From Methylumidiphilus sp963753955 (GTDB taxonomy: Bacteria; Pseudomonadota; Gammaproteobacteria; Methylococcales; Methylococcaceae): 64,000 bases of DNA. Shown piece after piece: positions 8,715 to 17,432 of the stretch (position 1 is the first letter of the stretch; every line of letters starts with the position of its first letter). Location: assembly GCA_963753955.1 (NCBI GenBank), contig CAVWEM010000012.1, forward strand, positions 232,475 to 296,474, read 5' to 3'. The notes below the pieces were generated by a model. That model was not told the DNA's origin. It ran no database searches and saw nothing but the letters and a program-made list of their open reading frames with translations. The position numbers and the translations under genes are program-made.

Positions 8715-9329
8715 TTAGAGTTGAATTCCAGAGAAAGCCATGAAACCCAGAGACATCAAGCCGGCGGTAATAAAAGTGATGCCCAAGCCGTGCAGAGCCC
8801 GGGGGCATGTCGCTGTATTTCAGTTTCTCGCGCACACCGGCCATGGCGGTAATCGCCAGCGCCCAGCCGAAACCGGAAGCCACGCCATAGACCACCGACT
8901 TTCGGTGAAGTTGTAGTCACGTTCGATCATGAACAAGGAACCGGCCAAGAATGGCGCAGTTCACCGTGATGAGGGGCAGGAAGATGCCCAAAGCGTTGAT
9001 ACAAGACCGGGAAGAAACGATCCAGGGTCATTTCCAGAATCTGCACCAAGGCCGCAATCATGCCGATGCAGCTCATCAGGCCTAAGAAGCTCAGGTCGGT
9101 GCCGTTAAGCCCCGCCCAAGACAAAGCATCTTCTTTCAATAAGGTTGGTGTAGATCAGATTGTTGGCCGGCACGGTGAGGGTCTGCACGATCATGACGGC
9201 GATGCCTAAACCCACCGCCGTGGAGATCTTCTTGGAAACGGCGATGAATGTGCACATCCCCAGAAAGAACGACAACGCCAAGTTTTCGATGAAGATCGAC
9301 TTGACGGCAAGAGAGATTAAACCTTCCAT
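8715..9329 (-). CDS. nqrE: Na+-NQR subunit E, frameshifted
   Basis: Integral membrane subunit (about six helices) of Na+-NQR, contributing to the quinone/Na+ path and an inter-subunit Fe centre. Its start overlaps the nqrD stop (TAATG at 9327-9331). Family sequence: SLAVKSIFIENLALSFFLGMC, MIVQTLTVPANNLIY, KEDALSWAGLNGTDLSFLGLMSC, YGVASGFGWALAITAMAGVREKL, ending FSGIQL. The frame shifts near 9140, near 9000 and within 8790-8940. It lies between nqrD and nqrF with normal operon spacing. The conserved residues on both sides of each indel point to sequence errors. Confidence 0.85.
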
Positions 9330-9999
9330 TAGTGTGCCCTCCCCGTGTGCGGCGTGGCTGATGGCAAAGTCGGCTTTTTCAACCTGGACCGGCTTCCAAG
9401 TACGCACGGCCCAGATCATCAGGCCGATCAAGAAAAACGCGCTAGGCGGCAGCAGCAACAGGCCGTTCGGCGTATACCAGCCGCCATCCTTCACCAAAGG
9501 TAGGATTTCGATGCCCAGCAATTTGCCGGAACCGAACAGTTCGCGGAAGATAGCCAGCATAATCAGCACCAAGCTATAGCCCAAGCCATTGCCGACGCCG
9601 TCCCAAAAGCTTTCCAGCGGCGGGTTCTTCATTGCGTAAGCTTCGGCGCGGCCCATGACGATGCAGTTGGTGATGATTAAGCCGACGAACACCGACAGCT
9701 TTTTGCTGATTTCGTAAGCGAAGGCTTTGAGGATCTGATCGACCACGATCACCAAGCGACGCGATGATGACCATCTGCACGATAATGCGGATGCTGCTCG
9801 GCATATGCTGGCGGATAAAGGCGATGCCCGCGCTGGAGCATGCGGTCACGGCGGTCAAGGCCAAGCTCATGATCAGCGAGGTCGACATCTGTGAAGTCAC
9901 CGCCAAGGCCGAGCAAATGCCCAGCACCTGCAAGGTGATCGGGTTATTGTCGACCAAGGGGTCGAGCAGGACTTTTTTGGTTTCTGCTTCCATCGTCAT
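9329..9999 (-). CDS. nqrD: Na+-NQR subunit D, frameshifted
   Basis: Hydrophobic membrane subunit of the NQR complex, paired with NqrE. It begins MTMEAETKKVLLDPLVDNNPITLQVLGICSALAVT in one frame and after about 9750 continues VDQILKAFAYEISKKLSVFVGLIITNCIVMGRAEAYAMKNPP in another; a single extra G in cttggtgatc explains the shift. A second shift near the 3' end is needed to reach the TAA at 9329-9331, otherwise the frame runs on into nqrE. The start overlaps the nqrC stop by one base. Confidence 0.87.
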
Positions 10000-10901
10000 T
10001 AACCTCTCTGTGCTCTGAGTTTCGCCAAATAGGGCGCGAAGCCTTCGCTGCCCAACCAGTACTTCACCAGGTTGTTCACGCCGTTGCTGGTCAGGGTCGC
10101 GCCGGCCAGACCATCAACCTGATGCTGCGCACCGGGCTTGGACGGATCGACAGTACCCTTCACCAAGTTCAGCACCGGCTCGCCGACTTCCGCATGGCGC
10201 TTGGTTTGGAAATCCCCCTCACCGGTTTCCTTATAAACCTTCTTGCCCTTCCACAGTGCTTTCCATTTGGGGTTGACCACTTCGCCGCCCAGACCCGGGG
10301 TTTCCGCTTGGTCGAACAGGTTCAAGCCAATCACCGTCTGGCCGTCGGCTTGCAGGGCCAAGTAGCCGTGCATGGTAGACCACAGGCCGTAGCCGCTGAC
10401 CGGCAGGATCACCGCCTTGACCTTGCCGTCTTCCTTCACCAAATACACCTTGGCGATTTTGGATTTACGGCCAATCTTGGCGATGTCCTTTTCGGAGGGG
10501 ATTTCCACCGTCAAAGCAGGATCCTTGCTGGCTTTGCGCTGGTCGAAGCCTTCCGCAGGATACGCGTCGGTGTAGTTGCCCGTCTCCAGTTCAACCAGCT
10601 TAGGCTCGAATTTCTTGAACGCTTCTTCGACGTTGGTCTTTTCTTCCAACATGCCCGCCACTTCAAGTATGTTGACCTTCTCGTCCGCAGCCTTGTTGCT
10701 GACCTGCAAAGGTTTCAGCACCACGGCAGAGCCGGAAACCAACACCGCACCGACCAAGCACAAGGCAAATGCCACCGCGATGGTCTTTTCAAAGCTGTCG
10801 TTGGGCAAGGATAGGATATGCTGGGCGTAAATCTTCGACTTCTCCACCAGCCCGGCAAACTTGTCGGAGAATTGCTGTGCAGTCTGATTGGTATTAGCCA
10901 T
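9999..10901 (-). CDS. nqrC: Na+-NQR subunit C (covalent FMN, periplasmic domain)
   Basis: 300 residues, intact. An N-terminal basic segment and one membrane helix (TIAVAFALCLVGAVLVSGSAVVL, about residues 39-61) are followed by a periplasmic FMN-binding domain. The covalent FMN threonine lies in DGLAGATLTSNGV near the C-terminus, the S/AGAT-x-T motif attached by the flavin transferase ApbE. It passes electrons toward the NqrB/D/E membrane part. It overlaps nqrB by eight bases upstream and nqrD by one base downstream, so translation is probably coupled. No apbE is seen in this window. Confidence 0.95.
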   Translation of the reverse strand: MANTNQTAQQFSDKFAGLVEKSKIYAQHILSLPNDSFEKTIAVAFALCLVGAVLVSGSAVVLKPLQVSNKAADEKVNILEVAGMLEEKTNVEEAFKKFEPKLVELETGNYTDAYPAEGFDQRKASKDPALTVEIPSEKDIAKIGRKSKIAKVYLVKEDGKVKAVILPVSGYGLWSTMHGYLALQADGQTVIGLNLFDQAETPGLGGEVVNPKWKALWKGKKVYKETGEGDFQTKRHAEVGEPVLNLVKGTVDPSKPGAQHQVDGLAGATLTSNGVNNLVKYWLGSEGFAPYLAKLRAQRG

Positions 10902-12105
10902 TGCGCTTCACCCTTCTGTTGATGTTCGCCTGGACGACAAAATAGTCGATCAACGGCGCGAAGATGTTGGAGAACAGGATCGCCAACATGATGCCCTCGG
11001 GGAACGCGGGGTTGACCACACGGATCAGCACGGTCATCAAGCCGATCAGGAAACCAAAAATCCAGCGGCCTGTTTGCGTTTGCGCCGCGCTGACCGGATC
11101 GGTGGCCATGTAGGTCATGCCAAAAGCGAAGCCACCCAAGGTCAGATGCCACCAGAAGGGCATGGCGAACATCGGGTTGCTGGAACTGCCGAGGATGTTG
11201 AACAGGGTCGAAGTCACCACCATCCCCAAGAACACGCCGGCGATGATGCGCCAAGAGGCGATGCGGGTGTAAATCAGGAAGGCCGCGCCCAACAGACAAG
11301 CCACCACCGAGGTTTCGCCCATGGAACCTTGTTCGATGCCGAAGAAGGTTCCCCACCAGGAGATGCCCGCCGCTTGGATGGCATCGACGCCGCCCAAAGC
11401 CGCCAGCCCCAAAGAAGTCGCGCCACTGAATCCGTCCACCGCCGTCCAAATCGAATCGCCAGACATGGAAGCTGGATAAGCGAAGTAGAGGAAGGCACGC
11501 CCCGTCAACGCAGGGTTCATGAAGTTCTTGCCGGTGCCGCCGAAAACTTCCTTGCCAATCACGACGCCGAAGGAAATCCCCAGCGCGACCTGCCACAACG
11601 GAATGTTCGGCGGCAAGGTCAGGGCGAACAGGATGGATGAGACGAAGAAGCCTTCGTTGACTTCATGTTTGCGCACGGTGGCGAAGAGGACTTCCCAGAC
11701 GCCGCCCACCGCCAAGGTGACGATGTAGACCGGGAAGAAATACAAAGCCCCATGGACTAGATCGGAAATGGGATTGTTCGGGTTGAAGCCGAAAATGCCT
11801 GCGATGGCACCGCGCCAGCCGGGGACTTCCGTCAGACCCATCGCCGTGATGGCGTGGTTGGCCTGATAGCCCGTGTTGAACAAAGCCATCAACATGCAAG
11901 GCAGCGCTGCGATCCAGACATAGGTCATGACCCGCTTGAGGTCTACCGCATCGCGCACATGGATATTGCCAGCGGTGACGTCCGCCGGGGCAAAAATAAA
12001 CGTATCCACCATCTCGAAGACTGGATACAAAACCTCATAACGGCCACCCTTCGCAAAATGCGGGTGCAGCTTATCTAAAAACGCTCTGGTGCTTTTGATT
12101 GACAT
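10894..12105 (-). CDS. nqrB: Na+-NQR subunit B
   Basis: 403 residues, intact. RnfD/NqrB family membrane protein that carries the main Na+ channel plus riboflavin and a second covalent FMN, the latter in the DGFSGATSLG motif. Several hydrophobic helices are visible (IWAALPCMLMALFNTGYQA, GALYFFPVYIVTLAVGGVW, IIAGVFLGMVVTSTLFNILG). It overlaps the start codon of nqrC and abuts nqrA. Confidence 0.96.
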   Translation of the reverse strand: MSIKSTRAFLDKLHPHFAKGGRYEVLYPVFEMVDTFIFAPADVTAGNIHVRDAVDLKRVMTYVWIAALPCMLMALFNTGYQANHAITAMGLTEVPGWRGAIAGIFGFNPNNPISDLVHGALYFFPVYIVTLAVGGVWEVLFATVRKHEVNEGFFVSSILFALTLPPNIPLWQVALGISFGVVIGKEVFGGTGKNFMNPALTGRAFLYFAYPASMSGDSIWTAVDGFSGATSLGLAALGGVDAIQAAGISWWGTFFGIEQGSMGETSVVACLLGAAFLIYTRIASWRIIAGVFLGMVVTSTLFNILGSSSNPMFAMPFWWHLTLGGFAFGMTYMATDPVSAAQTQTGRWIFGFLIGLMTVLIRVVNPAFPEGIMLAILFSNIFAPLIDYFVVQANINRRVKRNG

Positions 12106-13460
12106 TAGCCTTCCTTCTCGATTTGAGTAAGATTCAGCCGAAGCGCGATGCCGAAATCGTGCTTGCCCGGATCGACAAAGCTGGACAGCGCCAAGTCTTC
12201 CTCATCCAGTTCCAAGACACCCAGCAACTGGGCCTGATCGGAATCGCCGATCACCAATGCCTTCAACAACTGGGTGGGCAGGATGTCCAGCGGCACCACG
12301 TCCTCATAAACACCCACCGGCACGATGGCGCGGGGGCTGCCGAATTTGCTGGTATGCAGGGGGAACTTGCGGCCACGCTCTTTGGGCAGGCTCGACAGCA
12401 ACACGTTCAAGAAGGAGAACTTCTCCCGGCTCGGGACGATCCAGCCGAAAAAATCGCGGTGGCGGCCTTCTTCCAGGACGGAGATTTGATTGTGGTAAGC
12501 GCCGAGATAGGCGCCCCAACCCTCTGCCTTCCGTCCATTCAGAATGGAACCGGAGATAACGCGGGCTTCCTTGGAACCGTCGATCTGGCCCTCGACGACA
12601 TCGCATAGGTTCGCGCCGACGCGGGTACGGATCAAACGCGGCTTGGCGACCAACGGCCCGGCCAACGCAACGACGCGCGAGATGTCCAACTGCCCGGTGG
12701 TGAACAGCCTGCCGATGGCGATGACGGCTTGGTAATCCAAATGCCAAACCGTCTTGGTCGGGCCGACCGGATCGAGGAAATGGATATGGGTGCCGACCAA
12801 ACCCGCCGGGTGGGGGCCGTCGAACTCAGCGACTTCGACCTTCGGAACACTGGAAGTAATCGCGCTGGATGGTTTTTTGGTCAGGAAGACCTTGCCCTCG
12901 GTCAGCTTGGCGATTAGGCCTAAACCGTTCTGGAAGTCCTGCGGGCGCTCATTAATGACAACCGCAGGATTCGCCGCCAGCGGATTGGTGTCTATCGCGG
13001 TGACGAAAATGGAATGGGGGGAAGTCTCGGGATTGGGCACCTTGCTATAGGGGCGGGTGCGGAACGAAGTCCAAAGCCCTGAAGCCAGAAGGTTTTCCTT
13101 CACCTGTTCGACGCTCAGATTGGGCAGTTCGGATTCAGCGTAAGACGCGAACCTGACTTCCTCGTCACCGTTCAGTTCGATGACGACGGATTGCAAGACG
13201 CGCTTAGGGCCACGGTTGATCGCCTTGACCACACCAGTGCCAGGAGAAGTAAAGACCACGCTGGGGTGTTGCTTGTCCGCAAACAACACATCGCCCAATT
13301 TGACCTGGTCACCCTCCGCAACCTTGAGGGCGGGCTTCAAACCCACGTAATCCGGGCCAATCAGGGCGACAGTCCTAGCCACCCCCCCGTCACTATGCAC
13401 CACTTGCTCGGGTTCACCCGTGATTGGGAAATCCAAGCCTTTATTCGTTTTTATAAGCAT
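12105..13460 (-). CDS. nqrA: Na+-NQR subunit A
   Basis: 451 residues, intact. Cytoplasmic quinone-reductase subunit that opens the operon; it lacks membrane helices and bound flavin. Family features: MLIKTNKGLDFPITGEP at the start, the lipoyl-like PALKVAEGDQVKLGDVLF segment, FTSPGTGVVKAINRGPKRVLQSVVI and GGxHxG-like VGTHIHFLDPVG. It starts a six-gene minus-strand operon nqrABCDEF. The 13461-13747 gap upstream (287 bp) must hold the operon promoter, but no clear sigma70 boxes stand out there. Confidence 0.96.
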   Translation of the reverse strand: MLIKTNKGLDFPITGEPEQVVHSDGGVARTVALIGPDYVGLKPALKVAEGDQVKLGDVLFADKQHPSVVFTSPGTGVVKAINRGPKRVLQSVVIELNGDEEVRFASYAESELPNLSVEQVKENLLASGLWTSFRTRPYSKVPNPETSPHSIFVTAIDTNPLAANPAVVINERPQDFQNGLGLIAKLTEGKVFLTKKPSSAITSSVPKVEVAEFDGPHPAGLVGTHIHFLDPVGPTKTVWHLDYQAVIAIGRLFTTGQLDISRVVALAGPLVAKPRLIRTRVGANLCDVVEGQIDGSKEARVISGSILNGRKAEGWGAYLGAYHNQISVLEEGRHRDFFGWIVPSREKFSFLNVLLSSLPKERGRKFPLHTSKFGSPRAIVPVGVYEDVVPLDILPTQLLKALVIGDSDQAQLLGVLELDEEDLALSSFVDPGKHDFGIALRLNLTQIEKEG

Positions 13461-13747
13461 AATCCAGCCTGTTTATCAGACAAATTAACGGCCAAACCAC
13501 CCCCCTCGCAATCTTGCACATTGTGTCAAACACCGAAGGGGGAGATTTAAGAAGTTGCTTGATTGAAAGCGCCCCGAGACCCCGAGCCAAGGCCAAACCA
13601 ACAGGCCGACACCCGCAGCAGACTCTCGCAAGCCCCACAATCAATGAAAAACCGATGTGTCATTAGACCATAAAAGCGCTGGGTGGACAACGCGGAAACA
13701 GTCTATGTTCGGGAGGCAGGGCGGTAGAAGCCGCGACTTCACCTCGA

Positions 13748-14890
13748 CTATTCCGTCACCGGGTAAACCCGGTTTTTCCACCGGCTGCGTTCGCCGCGCC
13801 AGTAACGCAGGGCGGAAGTCCACGCCATGGCGAGGTAGAAGGCCGCGATGGCCGGCAGCAATGGTGCCCACGCAGCCGTCCTGCCGTAATAACGCAACGT
13901 CGGCCAGTAACTGCCGAACATGCAAACCAGAGCCGCAAGGGCAAAGGCCCGTGTATCGCCATCGCCCCAAAGCATCCCCGCGAACGGCCCCAGGAACAAT
14001 AAGGACATCAGCAGTGTACACAGCGCCAGCAAGCTGCCGGAATAACGCAACTGGGTGAAGGCGGAACGGGCCACCATTTCCCAGATGGGAGCCAAGCGCT
14101 CGTAACGGCGTGTGCTGACCACGGAATGCGATTGGCCGATCCATATGCTATGGCCCGCCTGCTTGATCCGTTTGGCCAGTGTGCAGTCGTCGATGATCGC
14201 GTCCTTGATGGATGCGAAACCGCCGATTTGGCCGATCAAGCGCGTTTCCAGCAAAATGCACCCTCCCGCCGCCGCCGCGATGTGTGGGTTGTCAGAATTA
14301 GCCAACCGGAATGGGTAGAGTAGCTTGAAAAAGTACACGAAGGCCGGCATGAGCAGTTTTTCCCAGCGGGATTCCATGCGCAGGCAAGCCATGACGGAAA
14401 CGAATGGCCGGTTGTCGCGCTTGGCCTTGGCTAACAGGGCCAAGGCCATGCCGGGCTTGAGTTGGATGTCGGCATCCAGAAGTAAAGTCCAGGCCGTGCT
14501 GATTTCATGCGAGCCCTGTTCCAGCGCCCAGAGCTTGCCGCTCCAACCGGGCGGCAGTTCCTGGCCCCCCACGACTTTGAGAGCCACCCCTTCCACCTGC
14601 CGGGCGACATCCGCCGTGCCATCGGCGGAGCCATCGTCCACCAACACAACTTTAAGCCCGCCGCCCTGCCCTGCCAGTCCGCCCAAGGTATACGCGATCA
14701 CCTCCGCCTCGTCGCGGGCCGGAATAAGGACTGTCAAGTCGCTCAAGTCACAATCGCCGCCGACCGTTTCGGGTTCCAGGGTTTCGCCGTGCAGCCAAGG
14801 ACGCCATGGCAAGGCCAGCACAACGAACCAGATCAGCGAGGCCAGGACGGACAAGGCGAGCAGGAAGTTTTGCACTACAGATTTTTCCAA
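13748..14890 (-). CDS. hpnB: Hopanoid-associated glycosyltransferase HpnB
   Basis: 380 residues. An N-terminal membrane helix (FLLALSVLASLIWFVVLALPW), a GT2-type catalytic domain with LTVLIPARDEAEVIAYTLGGL and VVLVDDGSADGTADVA (nucleotide-sugar site) and DADIQL as the metal-binding DxD-like motif, then three C-terminal membrane helices. Length and topology match HpnB. It lies 60 bp downstream of hpnH on the same strand, suggesting co-transcription. The likely role is sugar or polar-head modification of extended hopanoids. The family substrate is not established, so the exact reaction remains open. Confidence 0.85.
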   Translation of the reverse strand: MEKSVVQNFLLALSVLASLIWFVVLALPWRPWLHGETLEPETVGGDCDLSDLTVLIPARDEAEVIAYTLGGLAGQGGGLKVVLVDDGSADGTADVARQVEGVALKVVGGQELPPGWSGKLWALEQGSHEISTAWTLLLDADIQLKPGMALALLAKAKRDNRPFVSVMACLRMESRWEKLLMPAFVYFFKLLYPFRLANSDNPHIAAAAGGCILLETRLIGQIGGFASIKDAIIDDCTLAKRIKQAGHSIWIGQSHSVVSTRRYERLAPIWEMVARSAFTQLRYSGSLLALCTLLMSLLFLGPFAGMLWGDGDTRAFALAALVCMFGSYWPTLRYYGRTAAWAPLLPAIAAFYLAMAWTSALRYWRGERSRWKNRVYPVTE

Positions 14891-14950
14891 GTTAAACGAA
14901 AACGCCCACTTCCGTGAAAACGGCAGCGGGCGTCGGGGAGAGGCAGCGGA

Positions 14951-16067
14951 TTATTCCACGGCTTCTATGCGGATGGCTGGACGGACTTTGACAGCCCCGC
15001 TATCCGTCGGCTGGTTAACCCACTCAGGCGTGGGCTCCGGTGCCATATCGCCATGGGTGCGCGGCCCCATGATGCCTTTCCACAAGGCTTTCAGCGGGTT
15101 GGTGATGGAATCATCGGCGGCGGTGGCCTCAAAGCCACAGTGGGCCATGCAATTGGCGCACTTGGGATTCTTCGAGTTGCCGTATTTGTGCCAAGGGGTC
15201 TCCTCCATCAAGGATTTGAAGTCCGGCGCGTAACCTTCGTCCACCAGCAGATAGCAAGGCTTCTGCCAGCCAAATACATTGCGGGTCGGGTTGCCCCAAG
15301 GTGTGCAATTGTAGCTCTGGTTGCCGGCCAGGAAATCCAGATAGAGCGGAGAGTGGTTCAATGGCCAGCTTACGGCCCTTGCCGATCTTAAACACTTTGC
15401 GGAACAGCTCCTTGCTCTCACGCATCTTGATGAAAATATTTTGCAAAGGCGCGTGTTCGTAGCTGAAGCCCGGTGCGATGGTGACGCCCTCCACACCCAG
15501 CGACTTGACGTAATCCAGGAACCCGGCGATCTCTTCCGCCGACTCGCCCTGAAACAATGTGCAGTTGACGGTGACGCGGAAGCCTCTCTTGATGGCCAAT
15601 TCAATCACTTCCACCGCACGGTCGAACACGCCCGCCTGGCACACGGAAGCATCGTGGCGATCACGGTTGCCATCCAGATGGATGGACAGGGTCAGATAGG
15701 GGGAAGGCGTGTAATCGTCCATGCGCTTTTTCAGCAGCAGGGCGTTGGTGCAAAGGTAGACATATTTCTTGCGGGCGATGATGCCGTCCACCACCTGGGG
15801 CAGCTCCTTATGCAACAGGGGCTCGCCGCCGGCGATGGATACGATGGGCGCACCGCACTCGTCAACAGCCGCCAGACAATCTTCCACACTCAACCGGCGA
15901 TTGAGAATTTCGTCAGGGTAATCAATTTTGCCGCAACCCGCGCAGGCCAAGTTACAACGGAACAGGGGCTCCAGCATCAGCACCAGGGGATAACGCTTAA
16001 TGCCCTTGAGCTTTTGCTTTAGCAGGTAGCCCGCCACGGTGATCTGTTGACGCAAAGGAACGCTCAT
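14951..16067 (-). CDS. hpnH: Adenosyl-hopene transferase HpnH (radical SAM), one frameshift
   Basis: Radical SAM enzyme that joins the 5'-deoxyadenosyl group to diploptene, the first step in side-chain extension of hopanoids. The radical SAM cysteines are Cys38, Cys42 and Cys45 (CNLACAGC). The N-terminal MSVPLRQQITVAGYLLKQKLKGIKRYPLVLMLEP is typical. The frame changes near 15350 and then continues with PLYLDFLAGNQSYNCTPWGNPTRNVFGWQKPCYLL to a second Cys cluster (KCANCMAHCGFE), ending at 14951. A single indel restores about 372 residues. Divergent from the squalene synthase gene. Confidence 0.9.
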
Positions 16068-16239
16068 TTTTCTTAACTCCTGCTTGAATCTGTTAGCAAT
16101 TTAGCCATAAAGCCCCCGGCTGCCCAAGGGGCAGCCCGCCACCGACCGGGCGCTATGGTTGGTTGGCGCATATGATAAATCAAAAAATTCCCAATGCGTT
16201 GTTTTTTTCTCAAAATTTTTCGCTAAAATACAACACAAC

Positions 16240-16267
16240 TTGACGCTAATGCAAAAAACGATAGAAT
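16240..16267 (+). promoter_or_regulatory. Likely promoter of squalene synthase-shc
   Basis: TTGACG (16240-16245) and TAGAAT (16262-16267) are 16 bp apart in an AT-rich divergent region between hpnH and the squalene synthase gene. The whole 16068-16297 gap must also hold the hpnH promoter; a short GC-rich hairpin near 16105-16135 lies close to hpnH. Confidence 0.45.
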
Positions 16268-16297
16268 TTTCTGACTTTTACGCAACTTAAGGCCAAC

Positions 16298-17407
16298 ATG
16301 AGCGGAAGCCGTTCAGAGATCACCCCCCCGGAACTCGACGCATTGGCGGATGACGCCCTCCAGGCCTGCCTGTTGGAAGGCGTCTCCCGGACTTTCGCCC
16401 TGACTATCCCGCAATTGCCGGAGGTCTTGGCGAAGCCCGTTTCCAACGCCTATCTGCTGTGCCGCATCGTCGATACCATCGAAGACGAGGTATCGCTGAA
16501 TTCGGCGCAAAAACGCCAGTTCTGCCGACGGTTTATCCGCGTCGTCGCAGCCGAGGAGGCTCCGGAGCCACTCGCCAAGGATCTGGCCCCCCTGCTTTCC
16601 ACGCAAACCATTCCGGCGGAACACGAATTAATCCGACTGATTCCTAGGGTCATCCATATTACCCACGGACTCGACGCGGAGCAAAGAGAAGCCCTATCCC
16701 TCTGTGTAGCCATCATGGGCCAGGGCATGGCCGAATTCCAAGACCACGACCTGAGCCATGGCTTGGATGACATAGCCGGAATGGACAGCTATTGCTACTA
16801 CGTCGCGGGGGTCGTCGGGGAAATGCTGACCCGTTTGTTTTGCCATTACTCCCCGGAAATCGCCGCGCAGCGCGACTTGATGATGCGACTGGCCGTGTCC
16901 TTCGGCCAAGGTTTGCAGATGACCAACATTTTAAAAGATCTTTGGGACGACCATGGGCGAGGCGTGTGCTGGCTGCCTCGCAGCGTTTTTGCGGCGCAAG
17001 GCTTCGATCTAGCCGATCTTAAACCCGGACACAACGATCCGAAATTCGCCCAAGGCTTCCAGCAACTGATCGGCATCGCCCATGCCCATCTGCGCAATGC
17101 CTTGGAATATACCTTGCGCATCCCTCCCGGTGAAACCGGGATGAGGGAGTTTTGTTTGTGGGCCTTGGGCATGGCTATGCTGACCTTGCGGAAAATCAAC
17201 GCCAACCTTTATTTCAGCGACTCGGCCCAAGTCAAGATCAGCCGTCGCAGCGTCAAGGCGGTGATTGCCACTAGCCGCCTATGCCGGCGCAGCAATATCT
17301 TGCTAAAAACCGCATTTTATCTGGCAGGCCGGGGGCTTCCAGCACCCGACCCCGACGTTTTGGCCTTCGCTAACGCCGTGCGCCCTAAGCAACCCAATGC
17401 CCAATAA
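16298..17407 (+). CDS. Squalene synthase (one-protein, farnesyl-diphosphate farnesyltransferase type)
   Basis: 369 residues. Two aspartate-rich prenyl-diphosphate motifs are visible, DTIED (59-63) and DLWDD (214-218), with the family SVSF-like start of the fold in GVSRTFALTIPQLP. It resembles the single-enzyme squalene synthases that reduce presqualene diphosphate themselves, rather than HpnC/HpnD. hpnC and hpnE are absent here, which supports the one-enzyme route. No C-terminal membrane helix is seen. It lies 25 bp before shc, so the two probably form one transcript from farnesyl diphosphate to hopene. Confidence 0.88.
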   Translation: MSGSRSEITPPELDALADDALQACLLEGVSRTFALTIPQLPEVLAKPVSNAYLLCRIVDTIEDEVSLNSAQKRQFCRRFIRVVAAEEAPEPLAKDLAPLLSTQTIPAEHELIRLIPRVIHITHGLDAEQREALSLCVAIMGQGMAEFQDHDLSHGLDDIAGMDSYCYYVAGVVGEMLTRLFCHYSPEIAAQRDLMMRLAVSFGQGLQMTNILKDLWDDHGRGVCWLPRSVFAAQGFDLADLKPGHNDPKFAQGFQQLIGIAHAHLRNALEYTLRIPPGETGMREFCLWALGMAMLTLRKINANLYFSDSAQVKISRRSVKAVIATSRLCRRSNILLKTAFYLAGRGLPAPDPDVLAFANAVRPKQPNAQ

Positions 17408-17432
17408 GCCTTAAAGTAGAGGAAACAGACCT

